A DNA stretch of 64,000 nucleotides from assembly GCA_963798455.1 (NCBI GenBank), contig CAWCTD010000003.1, positions 4,092,001-4,156,000 of the forward strand, read 5' to 3'. Positions 57,002-64,000 of this stretch are shown piece by piece (the first letter of the stretch is position 1; every line of letters starts with the position of its first letter). The position numbers and the translations under genes are program-made. This DNA is from CAWCTD01 sp963798455. GTDB lineage: Bacteria > Acidobacteriota > Terriglobia > Bryobacterales > Bryobacteraceae. The notes under the pieces were generated by a model. The model had not been told where the DNA came from, searched no databases, and saw only the letters and a list, made by a program, of their open reading frames with translations.

Positions 57002-57037
57002 ACCGCTCCCTGCCCAGGGGGCACCCAGTCGCGGCTC
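57002..57037. repeat. Partial trailer repeat right of the IS element
   Basis: About 36 bp (ACCGCTCCCTGCCCAGGG then GGCACCCAGTCGCGGCTC) identical to the trailers at 55367 and 57674. It lies 48 bp beyond the right target duplication, so trailer copies stand on both sides of the insertion. Confidence 0.65.
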
Positions 57038-57096
57038 AGTGCCTCTGGCTCAACGAGATGCCGCGGAACCACGACTGCGAGGGAGCTGCGTACCCA

Positions 57097-57248
57097 CTAC
57101 AAATCCGCGAGGATTGCGTCACGCGAGACACGCTTGTGCCGGGCGATCGCGTGGAGGAAGGAACTGAGCCTCCCGACTTTGTGTACTGCCATCTTCGGCA
57201 CAAGTGGTCAGCGAGGTGCAAGCCAGAGAGGCCGCGAGGAATCCTCAT
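57097..57248 (-). pseudogene. hicA toxin remnant with internal deletion and frameshift
   Basis: The N-terminal frame gives MRIPRGLSGLHLADHLCRRWQ, the HicA opening. Another frame gives VGRLSSFLHAIARHKRVSRD and ends at a TAG at 57097, the HicA closing helix. The middle, where HicA carries the catalytic GSHxxL, is missing, and the 152-bp length is not a multiple of three. So the toxin is dead. It overlaps hicB by 4 bp, the normal coupling. Confidence 0.65.
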
Positions 57249-57454
57249 GCGACCGACAGGATCTCGTCGCGAACAAGGTGGAGGCGAATTCGATCAGGCC
57301 GCGGCCGATCAAAAAAGAACGCGGCGGTCGCCTCGAGCACGTTCCTCCGCAACTCGTCCCACGTATCCCCTTCGGTGAAGATGCTTTCCGTCAGGCATTC
57401 GGCGGAGTAGCCGCCATCGGACTCCTGGACGACCTCGAACACCAATTCAGGCAT
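57245..57454 (-). CDS. HicB-like antitoxin
   Basis: 69 aa, LVFEVVQESDGGYSAECLTESIFTEGDTWDELRRNVLEA then PDRIRLHLVRDEILSV. It matches the short HicB-like family that pairs with HicA. Partial RNase-H-like fold with no separate DNA-binding domain. Its toxin partner downstream is degraded. Confidence 0.75.
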   Translation of the reverse strand: MPELVFEVVQESDGGYSAECLTESIFTEGDTWDELRRNVLEATAAFFFDRPRPDRIRLHLVRDEILSVA

Positions 57455-57542
57455 ACGTCTATCATACGGCAGGGGTCCTCAGTGGCAAGGCGGTCGCCCC
57501 GATCGCCCACTGGAGATCCCGGACTGATACGAGAGTGGGATT

Positions 57543-57641
57543 GTGACTCGCGTGAGAATGGATAAGTGGCTGTGGGCCGCGCGATTCTTCAAGATGCGGG
57601 CGATCGCCGTGAAATCGGCCGGCTTCGGGGCAGAGTGTGAC
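57543..57641 (+). pseudogene. hslR copy 5: 5' and 3' ends joined, middle deleted
   Basis: GTG start, then ~59 bases of the hslR 5' end (MDKWLWAARFFKM), joined directly to the last ~38 bases of hslR including its TGA. About 280 bp in between are missing. The upstream box GATACGAGAGTGGGATT is kept in diverged form. Confidence 0.7.
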
Positions 57642-57757
57642 CACAGAACAGAGCGGCATGGCAGAGCGTCTGTACCGCTCCCTGCCCAGGGGGCACCCAG
57701 TCGCGGCTCGGCAAGCTGCTGTGGGGGCTTGGGCTTCCCGTCGCGCAGGCCGCTCAT
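57602..57757. repeat. hslR 3' end plus trailer repeat, copy 2
   Basis: Second copy of 55300-55447, with small changes (ACCACAGAACAGAGCGGC versus ACCACAGAGCAGAACGGC). It bounds the array on the right, just before the bactofilin gene. Confidence 0.75.
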
Positions 57758-57762
57758 CGGAG

Positions 57763-58278
57763 TTAGGGGGCGGGCGGCTTGGAGATGACGGCCGGGGCGG
57801 CGGAGCTCGCGTCTTGAGGCCGGGTGATGTCGATACTGCCCTTGAAATAGGCCCCGTCCTCAATCACCACGCTCGCCATCTTCAAATCGCCGACCAGCTT
57901 CGAGTTCTTGCGAAGGATAATCCTCTCGGCCGCCTCCACGTTCCCGTTTATGACGCCGTGCAAGTCCACCTCCCTCGCGGCGATATCGGCCCGAACCGTT
58001 CCGTTGGGGCCCACCACCAACCGATTCGGGCCCAGGTCCAGCCGGCCTTCCATTTTCCCGTCGATCAGGATGTCCTCTTCGCTGTGGACTTCGCCTTTGA
58101 TCGCGACGGTCCGTCCGATGGTCGTGCTCCCCTGCGCGGCGACCGGCGTGGTGTGCGATGCCGGGGGCGCTGCCACCGCAATGTGGGGCGGGCTGGGCTG
58201 CGCAGTCACGCGTGAAGGCGCTCCGGCCGGTCTCGGAATCTCCTCATCCTCTTCCCTGCGTTTGGTAAACATGCTCAT
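57763..58278 (-). CDS. Bactofilin-type cytoskeletal protein
   Basis: 171 aa. A disordered Pro/Ala-rich N-terminus (~1-50), then a right-handed beta-helix of short repeats (TTIGRTVAIKGEVHSEEDILIDGKMEG, GTVRADIAAREVDLHGVINGNVEA), and a Pro-rich tail. It polymerises without nucleotide and scaffolds envelope or morphogenesis factors. Confidence 0.9.
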   Translation of the reverse strand: MSMFTKRREEDEEIPRPAGAPSRVTAQPSPPHIAVAAPPASHTTPVAAQGSTTIGRTVAIKGEVHSEEDILIDGKMEGRLDLGPNRLVVGPNGTVRADIAAREVDLHGVINGNVEAAERIILRKNSKLVGDLKMASVVIEDGAYFKGSIDITRPQDASSAAPAVISKPPAP

Positions 58279-58518
58279 GTTGTCGTTTCCAATTTGGGTT
58301 TGTCAGAGTAGGGGAGCACTTCGGTGGCCAGAAGCGTCATCAGCCCAACCGCTTGCAGATGCAGGGAGAGCTTGGACCGCGGCTAGCCGGAGAACAGGTA
58401 GAAACTTCGGGGGGCTGTAAGAATTGCACCGTAGCGCGGCCCGGCGGCGGTTGCGCAGACGCTGTACCGTGAGACGGAGGAGAACCGGGCGGGATATACT
58501 CAAGCAGAAAGGAGCACC
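58279..58518. other. Spacer with an hslR mid-gene scrap
   Basis: 240 bp without a gene. At ~58442-58485 it holds a piece matching the middle of hslR (GGTTGCGCAGACGCTGTACCG, encoding AVAQTLYRETE). AAGGAGCACC at its end serves the YncE-like gene. Confidence 0.6.
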
Positions 58519-59538
58519 ATGCGCAACATCGCGCTCGTCCTCACACTGGCTGCGGTGACGTCACTCCTCGCGCAGTCACCGCCATCTTACCGCATCACAC
58601 AAACCTACACGCTGGGCGGGGATGGCGGCTGGGACTACATCGTGCCCGATCCACCCAATCACCGTCTGTTTATCGGCCGGCAGAATCGCGTGATGGTCGT
58701 CGATGAAGACCGCGGGACGCTCGTCGGAGAGGTCACCGGCATCCAGGGCGCGCACGGAACCGCGCTGGCGGAAGCCACGGGGCATGGATTCGCCACCTCG
58801 GGTAACGACCAGTCCGTGGTCATGTTCGATCTGAAGACCTTCAAGGTGCTCGGCCGGATTCCGGCCGCCGAAGATGCCGACGCGATCATCTACGACAGCG
58901 CATCGAACCGCGTCTTCACGTTTAATGGCGACGCGCACTCCTCGACGGTGATCGAGCCGCGGGCGGGGACGCTGATCACGAACATTCCACTCGGCGGCAA
59001 GCCGGAATACGGCGCGTCAGCCGGCGACGGCAAGGTGTACGCGAATCTCACCGATACGAGCGAGGTGGTTGAGATCGACGCGAAGACAGCGACCGTGGCG
59101 CGGCGCTGGTCCACCGCCCCGTGCAAGCAGCCGGTCTCCATGGCCCTCGACACCGCCCACCACCGGCTGTTCAGCGGATGCCGCAGCGGGGTGATGGCGA
59201 TCTCCGACTATCAAGCCGGCAAGGTGGTGGCAACGGTCCCGATCGGGACCGGCGTCGACGGCGCCGGGTTCGATGCGGCCTCGGGCAACGCGTTTGCCTC
59301 GAATGCGGACGGCACGCTCACCGTGATTCATGAGGACACTCCGGACCAGTATCGCGTTACGGAAAACGTACAGACGCCACAGGGGGCGCGCAACATGGGG
59401 CTCGACCCAACGAATCACCGCGTGTTCATCGTCTCCGCGAAGTTTGGAGCGGCGCCCGCGGGTGGCAGGGGCCGAGGCCCGGTGCTGCCCGGATCATTCA
59501 CGATGATGGTGGTCGAGCGCGGTCCAACCGCCCGCTGA
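58519..59538 (+). CDS. Exported YncE-like beta-propeller protein
   Basis: 339 aa with AAAGGAGCACC upstream. A signal peptide (IALVLTLAAVTSLLAQS) then a seven-bladed WD40/YVTN-type propeller with repeats such as NHRLFIGRQNRVMVVDEDRGTLVGEV and HRLFSGCRSGVMAISDYQAGKVVATV. Common in Solibacter-type Acidobacteriota. Ligand unknown. Confidence 0.85.
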   Translation: MRNIALVLTLAAVTSLLAQSPPSYRITQTYTLGGDGGWDYIVPDPPNHRLFIGRQNRVMVVDEDRGTLVGEVTGIQGAHGTALAEATGHGFATSGNDQSVVMFDLKTFKVLGRIPAAEDADAIIYDSASNRVFTFNGDAHSSTVIEPRAGTLITNIPLGGKPEYGASAGDGKVYANLTDTSEVVEIDAKTATVARRWSTAPCKQPVSMALDTAHHRLFSGCRSGVMAISDYQAGKVVATVPIGTGVDGAGFDAASGNAFASNADGTLTVIHEDTPDQYRVTENVQTPQGARNMGLDPTNHRVFIVSAKFGAAPAGGRGRGPVLPGSFTMMVVERGPTAR

Positions 59539-60306
59539 CCGCAGGGGGAAGTTGGCCAATCGCGCACGGACAACTGACGTGAGAAACTCGCGTGTCACGA
59601 AGCAATGAAGCCGGCGGGCCACTCGAATGGGGACAAGATCGTAGGTCAGGAGTTTGAAGCCGCTTGCGGACACGATGCGTTCCCATCGCCGGATTGTCAT
59701 CCGATTCAGTCCCCCGGCCGCCTCGTGAAACCGTGTTGCACCGTCGCTCTTGAAATCCGAGCGCCAGCGGATGAGCGCCGCCTCGGTGAAGATCAAATGG
59801 GCCCAAGGGAAGACGGAGAAGAGATGCCCCCCGTAAGGGTGCAGCCAGGGGTAGCCAAACTCCACCAGCAGCAAGCCATCCGGTTTGAGAAGCCCGCGCA
59901 TCACCTGGAGGATTCTTTCTGGCTCGTCAAAATGTTCGAAGGCGTCGGTCGAGAGGATGACATCCACGGGCTCGGACCACCCCGAAGCGAAAACGCAGCG
60001 GTCCGCGACCCCAGCCGACTCAGCTCTAAGGCGGGCTGTCTCAAGAAGGCGCTCCTGAACATCCAGGCCGATGACGCGGGTGCAACCACACTGCGCAAGT
60101 TCTATCGCGTTTGAACCTTCACCACAGCCGAAGTCCAGGACGGTCTTTCCCCGTAGTTCATCGAATACATCCGGGCCGAACATCTTCTCGATCTTGCTGA
60201 CCCCCGCCCGGGCGTACGGATCACCCTGGCTCATGGGCACGCCGGACCCGCCCGGGTAGAAGCGCCGCAGAAACCAATAGGCAAGTGGCCCGCCAATGAA
60301 ACCCAT
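59494..60306 (-). CDS. Class I SAM-dependent methyltransferase
   Basis: 270 aa from ATG 60306. SAM motif VLDFGCGEGSNAIELAQCG (~50), motif II-type VDVILSTDAFEHFDEPERIL (~105) and LLKPDGLLLVEFGYPW. Small-molecule or lipid methylation is likely; the substrate is unknown. Its 3' end overlaps the convergent YncE-like gene by 45 bp. Confidence 0.8.
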   Translation of the reverse strand: MGFIGGPLAYWFLRRFYPGGSGVPMSQGDPYARAGVSKIEKMFGPDVFDELRGKTVLDFGCGEGSNAIELAQCGCTRVIGLDVQERLLETARLRAESAGVADRCVFASGWSEPVDVILSTDAFEHFDEPERILQVMRGLLKPDGLLLVEFGYPWLHPYGGHLFSVFPWAHLIFTEAALIRWRSDFKSDGATRFHEAAGGLNRMTIRRWERIVSASGFKLLTYDLVPIRVARRLHCFVTREFLTSVVRARLANFPLRSAGGWTALDHHHRE

Positions 60307-60368
60307 GATGCCCTCCGAGTCGATTATGCCATCTCGCTCGAACTGGACGAAGGTGCGGGTGCGACGCT

Positions 60369-60395
60369 GAAGCCGTGGCCTCCCGCCGCCGAGAC
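60369..60395 (+). repeat. carB 3' scrap
   Basis: About 26 bp nearly identical to the carB 3' end at 48248 (GAAGCCGTGGCCTCCCGC, coding EAVASR). It stands alone in the spacer between the methyltransferase start and vapC, 12 kb from carB. Confidence 0.6.
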
Positions 60396-60413
60396 GAAGC
60401 CCGCGCGGACCTC

Positions 60414-60791
60414 TCAGTAGTGCTGAACCTCCCTCATCGGGTAGTGTTTGCGGTTCCGCGTCCACAACTTCAAGCCGTGAGTCCCGGCAGTGGCCGCAAT
60501 CAGTGCATCGCCAAGCTCCACGCCATGGCTCCGCCGGTAGAGGCGAAGGTACTCCCCTGCCTTGCGCCCGATCTCCGCGTCTATAGGCACGCAGACCATG
60601 CTGCCGAAGAGAGCCTCGATGACGCCCCGCTCGCCGGGCCGCATGCCGTGCCAGACCTCGGCTACGGTGACTGGCGAGTATGCAAGCAGGGCATCCGCGT
60701 CCGCCAGAGCCCCAAGGCGCTCTTGCAGGGCCGCGTCGCGGCCGCGAAGAAACTCAATGATCACGTCGGAGTCGATCAGAACGGCGGTCAT
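60414..60791 (-). CDS. vapC: VapC PIN-domain ribonuclease toxin
   Basis: 125 aa from ATG 60791. PIN acidic residues: VLIDSDVIIEFLRG (D), VAEVWHGM (E), ELGDALIAATA (D). Cleaves tRNA or rRNA when released from its antitoxin. Overlaps vapB by 4 bp. Appears intact, unlike the other toxins in this region. Confidence 0.88.
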   Translation of the reverse strand: MTAVLIDSDVIIEFLRGRDAALQERLGALADADALLAYSPVTVAEVWHGMRPGERGVIEALFGSMVCVPIDAEIGRKAGEYLRLYRRSHGVELGDALIAATAGTHGLKLWTRNRKHYPMREVQHY

Positions 60792-61042
60792 CTCACGCTT
60801 CTCTCCAGCCTGCCGCCCTTTCGCAAGCCCCGGATGTAGGTGCCGGTTCGCCGCAGGTCCTCGCGATCCCGCCACAGGCCGGCCGCGTCGCGCAAAGCCT
60901 GTTTGCGGTTGACGCCGGGCAGAAGGTACTTCTCACGCAGCGCCTGCCGGACGAGTTCGGACAGAGTGGTACCGCCTTGCCCTGCGAGCAGGTGCAGTCT
61001 GTTCCAGAGCTGGTCTTCCAAGTAGAGTTGAGTGCGCCTCAC
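60788..61042 (-). CDS. vapB: VapB-type antitoxin
   Basis: 84 aa. Ribbon-helix-helix N-terminus MRRTQLYLEDQLWNRLHLLAGQ with TLSELVRQALREKY, and a C-terminal toxin-binding tail (YIRGLRKGGRLE). Overlaps vapC by 4 bp. The operator-like palindrome lies 3 bp upstream of the start. Confidence 0.85.
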   Translation of the reverse strand: MRRTQLYLEDQLWNRLHLLAGQGGTTLSELVRQALREKYLLPGVNRKQALRDAAGLWRDREDLRRTGTYIRGLRKGGRLERSVR

Positions 61043-61045
61043 GAT

Positions 61046-61058
61046 GTATAGTATACAC
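61046..61058. promoter_or_regulatory. vapBC operator palindrome TGTATA-G-TATACA
   Basis: Perfect 6-base arms around one base, directly upstream of vapB. GTATAC-type palindromes at this position are the usual VapBC autoregulatory operator. Confidence 0.6.
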
Positions 61059-61067
61059 CGTTAAGAC

Positions 61068-62135
61068 TCAAAGCACCCGCAGGCTCTGTGGCGGGAACTC
61101 GATCACCCAATCCCGGCTGTGCTTCCGCTGCTCGTACTCGGGCCGGGGCAGCTCGGCGGAGATATCGCCGGCGAATTGAAGCCGCACGCTCCGCGGCCTC
61201 TCGGTCACGTGGAGAAGCTGCGCGGGGACCTGGTTGGGGCCGGGCTTGGCGCCCGCGGGCAGGGCCAGCAACTCTTCGGGCCGCACGCAGAGCGTGCCCC
61301 GGTCACCCCGCAAACGTCCCGGAAAATACGGACCGGTCAGTTCCACCTGCCCGAGGCGCAGGCGGCTGGTCTTGTTCACCGGGTCGAGCGCCGTGATCTC
61401 CACGGGCAGGAGATTGAAGTTGCCCAACATGCGGGCGACTTCCACCGTCGCTGGCTGCTCGATCACCTGACGCGGCCGCCCAGTTTGAACGACACGGCCA
61501 GCGGCCAGCACCAGCATCTCTTCCCCCAGCTCGAAGCACTCATCGGCTTCCTGGGTGGCCAGCAGGATGGGGACCCCGAAGTCCGACCGCACCTGCCGCA
61601 ACACCGCGCGCAGCTCCGCGCGGAGCGGCGCGTCTAGGCCGTGGGCCGGTTCGTCGAGGAGGAGCAGCTTGGGCCGGCCGACGAGAGCCCGCGCCATGGC
61701 ACAACGCTGCCGTTCCCCCGGCGACGCCTCCCGGGGGCGACGCGTGGAGACGTGCGCCAGACGGAACCTTTCGATCAGCTCGTTCACCCTGCGGTGCCGT
61801 TCCAGCCTGGGCAGGCGGCGGCAGGCGGCGGCGAAGATGAGATTCTCACGCAGCGTCATGTGGGGGAACAGAGCGTAGTCCCGCAGCACGTATCCGCAGG
61901 GGCGCGCCTTCGCCGGAAGATTGACGCCCGCGCCGCTATCGAACAGGATCTGGTCGTCGACCAGAATCCGCCCTTCGTCCGGCCTCACCAAGCCCGCGAT
62001 GGCTTCGAGCGTAATGGTCTTGCCCGACTTTTGAGGGCCGAACAATACTGTGACGCCCTCTCCCGTTTGGAATGCAACGTCAAGAGAAAAGCCACGGGCT
62101 GAGGGACAAACCTTGTGGAACCGAGCCTGAATCAT
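61068..62135 (-). CDS. modC: ModC, molybdate ABC transporter ATPase
   Basis: 355 aa from ATG 62135. Walker A FGPQKSGKTITLEA (slightly atypical GPQKSGKT), signature SPGERQRCAMARAL, Walker B LLLLDEPAHGLD, then an H-loop region and a C-terminal TOBE/Mop-like domain (~290-355). Overlaps modB by 4 bp. Molybdate is the likely substrate from the ModB partner; tungstate or sulfate cannot be excluded. Confidence 0.82.
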   Translation of the reverse strand: MIQARFHKVCPSARGFSLDVAFQTGEGVTVLFGPQKSGKTITLEAIAGLVRPDEGRILVDDQILFDSGAGVNLPAKARPCGYVLRDYALFPHMTLRENLIFAAACRRLPRLERHRRVNELIERFRLAHVSTRRPREASPGERQRCAMARALVGRPKLLLLDEPAHGLDAPLRAELRAVLRQVRSDFGVPILLATQEADECFELGEEMLVLAAGRVVQTGRPRQVIEQPATVEVARMLGNFNLLPVEITALDPVNKTSRLRLGQVELTGPYFPGRLRGDRGTLCVRPEELLALPAGAKPGPNQVPAQLLHVTERPRSVRLQFAGDISAELPRPEYEQRKHSRDWVIEFPPQSLRVL

Positions 62136-62800
62136 CCGACTGCCTGCTTTGGCTTGAGCCGGTTTGCCAGGAAGAGAAGCCCCAGAACCAGCGCCGAGAT
62201 GACCAGCACCAGGGCCCGAGCCATGGCTCCGTTGCCCTTTTCGACCGCATCGTAGACGGCGACCGAGAGCGTTTGGGTGCGGCCCGGGAGGTTGCCTGCA
62301 ATCAGGATGGTGATTCCGAAGTCCGCCATGGACCGGGCGAATGCGAGCAGCGTGGCGGCGAGGACCGCCCGGCGGGCGAGCGGCAATGTCACTCGCCAGA
62401 ACACACGCCAACCGCCGGCGCCCAGACCGCGGGCCGCCCGCTCGTAACTCGCGTCGACGTCCTCAAAGGCCGCCCGAGCCGATTTCACGAGGAAAGGGGC
62501 GGCGTAAATCACCGCCGCCACAACCGCGGCCTGCCAGGTGAACAGAAGCGGCGCCCCGAACACCGAGGCATAGACCCTGCCCAACAGCCTGTCCTGCCCC
62601 ACCAGGACCAGCACGTAGTAGCCGAGCACGGTGGGAGGCAGAACCAGCGGCAGCTCGACAGCGGCTTCCAGCAAGCCCTTGCCCCGGAACTCCCGCTTGG
62701 CAAGCAAATGAGCGAGCCAGAGCCCGAACGCGAGGGAGACACCTGTGGCAAGCGCGGCTACACGCAAGCTCAGCCACAGCGGAAACCAGTCAATCTGCAT
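62132..62800 (-). CDS. modB: ModB, molybdate ABC transporter permease
   Basis: 222 aa with five to six helices and the EAA-type loop (YERAARGLGAGGWRVFWRVTLPLARRA region; key EAA..G). Motif LPLVLPPTVLGYYVLVL is typical of ModB. The expected binding-protein gene modA is not upstream. Confidence 0.85.
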   Translation of the reverse strand: MQIDWFPLWLSLRVAALATGVSLAFGLWLAHLLAKREFRGKGLLEAAVELPLVLPPTVLGYYVLVLVGQDRLLGRVYASVFGAPLLFTWQAAVVAAVIYAAPFLVKSARAAFEDVDASYERAARGLGAGGWRVFWRVTLPLARRAVLAATLLAFARSMADFGITILIAGNLPGRTQTLSVAVYDAVEKGNGAMARALVLVISALVLGLLFLANRLKPKQAVG

Positions 62801-63463
62801 CGGAGAATCAATTATACCGGCACTTCGATGTTGAGCACGTGGCGACGATCTCGTCAGGCCTTCTGGCGCCCTTTCTTGAGCGGGTACTGCTCGGCACGGA
62901 CAGGAACGAGATTCCGGTCTACGGCCAGCAAGAAGACAGCGCCCACAGCGGACGCGTTCACTCCTACTACGGTCGCCCGCCGTTGCCGTTCAACTTCGAA
63001 GGGTGCTGTGTGGCAGCCAAGTTGCGGCCTTGCAGAATCCACAGCACGGCTTGTCGTCTACCCAGTACATTCGGTACTACTAGATGCACTTGGTAGGGAA
63101 CCAACTCATGCGGCTGCTCTCCGGCGGCGTGGGACTGCGGGCCCCGACGTGCGCAGAGCCGGCCAAGCGGGGCGGCCGCTGGCAAGCAAGAGGGGTGGAA
63201 AGAGAGAGTGCTTTAAAAACTGCTTGGAATGAGTTACTTACGGTCTTGTCTCTTTCCGCTGGAGGTGCAACCGTTCCTTCGTGAGGCCGCTGCGCTGGCT
63301 GGTTCTGGAAATGTTAAGAAAGGCGCATCAGCGGGGGCCGGTGGATGTATAATCGACTACGTGAGGAAAGCCGAGACGGGAAACCCCGGTTTGCTTGGAT
63401 TACGGTTGAACTAACATGGGCTGACGTTCTAGTACTATAGAGTGGTCCAAGCGGGAGGCACAC
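62801..63463. other. Spacer without a recognisable gene upstream of modB
   Basis: 660 bp. Short open frames on both strands have no domain and no good start. modA would normally lie here; I see no trace of it. The stretch is likely eroded or replaced sequence. Confidence 0.5.
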
Positions 63464-63793
63464 GTGGACGGGAAGGGATTTCAAGAGGGGCTGCTCACCA
63501 CAGCGGAGGTTGCCAAGTGCCTCCGCATAGCGCCACGCACGGTCTGCACCTGGGCAGAATGCAACGAACTACCCGCGATTAAAGTCGGCCGACAATGGCG
63601 ATTCCGCCGGGCTGACGTCATGCAGTGGCTGGAACACTCGACCCCGCAGCCTGAAAGACGCGGCGCAACCGCTACAGCCGCTGAAACCGCACCAGCGGCA
63701 TACACTTCTCCGAGGAGGGGAGTATCAGAAAGGTTGGAAGGAGTCAGGAGCCAATGGCAAGACGCCCGATTGCATCACTCCTTGAGCCACTGA
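63464..63793 (+). CDS. Excisionase-type helix-turn-helix protein
   Basis: 109 aa from GTG 63464. MerR-like HTH_17: LLTTAEVAKCLRIAPRTVCTWAEC then LPAIKVGRQWRFRRADVMQWLE. The last ~45 residues are low-complexity. Such proteins act in phage/plasmid excision or as small regulators. Its end overlaps the start of the next gene by 40 bp in another frame. Confidence 0.75.
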   Translation: MDGKGFQEGLLTTAEVAKCLRIAPRTVCTWAECNELPAIKVGRQWRFRRADVMQWLEHSTPQPERRGATATAAETAPAAYTSPRRGVSERLEGVRSQWQDARLHHSLSH

Positions 63794-64000
63794 TCGTCGT
63801 CTCCCTGTGCAGCTATGCTGCCTGCCCCACAAACGCCCAGGTGCCCGCCAGTGTGCGGTCACAAACCTAGACGTCGTTGGCCGAGCCCTCGGACAGGGAG
63901 CTGGTCTTCGGCTTCTTTGGTCTTGTCCACTCGCTGGCTCAGGATCTGAAGCAAGAGGGCCAGACTGATCCAATGGCCGCCGATCGCATCAAGATGGCTG
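63754..64000 (+). pseudogene. Exported protein with an in-frame stop, cut by the window edge
   Basis: ATG 63754 with AAGGAGTCAGGAG upstream opens a signal-peptide-like frame (RRPIASLLEPLIVVSLCSYAACPT). A TAG at 63868-63870 interrupts it after 38 codons, but the same frame stays open to the end and is protein-like (DRELVFGFFGLVHSLAQDLKQEG). Either a recent nonsense mutation or a sequence error. Family not recognised. Confidence 0.55.

Noticed and set aside
51453..57641. CRISPR array or integron cassette array for the repeated hslR 5' ends
   Set aside because: Repeats are long gene fragments at irregular spacing. No cas or integron integrase gene and no attC-like sites were seen.

Overview
The window reads as a high-GC chromosomal segment from an uncultured bacterium with a complete dissimilatory sulfate/sulfite-reduction gene set. 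The best guess is an Acidobacteriota of the Bryobacterales/Solibacteres type, resembling 'Candidatus Sulfopaludibacter'. This is inferred from reductive-type dsr/qmo/apr genes together with dsrL and dsrD and Solibacter-like accessory genes (YncE-like propeller, bactofilin, VapBC). Taxonomy was not computed.

Region 1 (1-17.4 kb, all minus strand) is one long sulfur operon. In transcription order it carries aprB, aprA, a zinc-ribbon protein, a YkgJ-type Cys-cluster protein, qmoA-qmoB-qmoC, dsrA-dsrB-dsrD, a ferritin-like protein, dsrL, dsrC, an RsbRD-like protein, dsrM-dsrK-dsrJ and dsrO (cut by the window edge). A MarR-type regulator with a Cys-rich tail precedes it. Electrons from the quinone pool reach AprAB through QmoABC, APS is reduced to sulfite, DsrAB (activated by DsrD) reduces sulfite onto DsrC, and DsrMKJO(P) recycles the DsrC trisulfide.

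Region 2 (18-42 kb) supports this pathway. It holds a CoA-disulfide reductase-rhodanese, a siroheme methyltransferase fusion, dsrN, sat, three TauE/SafE transporters with accessory proteins, a TmcC/TmcB-like membrane complex and an Rrf2 regulator. It also holds two cytidylate-kinase/BON paralogs and a signalling block: a kinase-like protein, a heme-motif histidine kinase and a response regulator fused to a GcvH-like domain. A ~98-bp promoter segment occurs twice in inverted orientation, at 18.0 and 22.5 kb.

Region 3 (42-48.4 kb) carries metW, metX, carA and carB. All four are broken by single-base insertions that nearly always put two alternative wobble bases side by side. This looks like a merged consensus of two strain variants rather than gene decay. 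The same signature occurs twice in aprA.

Region 4 (48.4-64 kb) is an accessory region. It begins with a PARIS-type AAA ATPase/DUF4435 defence pair. A mosaic array follows: five 5' ends of an hslR-like (S4-domain) gene, only one complete, are interleaved with carB 3' scraps, a 925-bp duplication carrying a toxin-antitoxin pair, a kinase scrap, an HTH/membrane-protein pair, an IS4-family element and a decayed hicBA. Beyond it lie a bactofilin, a YncE-like propeller, a methyltransferase, vapBC, modBC without modA, an excisionase-like HTH protein and a stop-interrupted exported protein. No tRNA, rRNA or CRISPR array was recognised.
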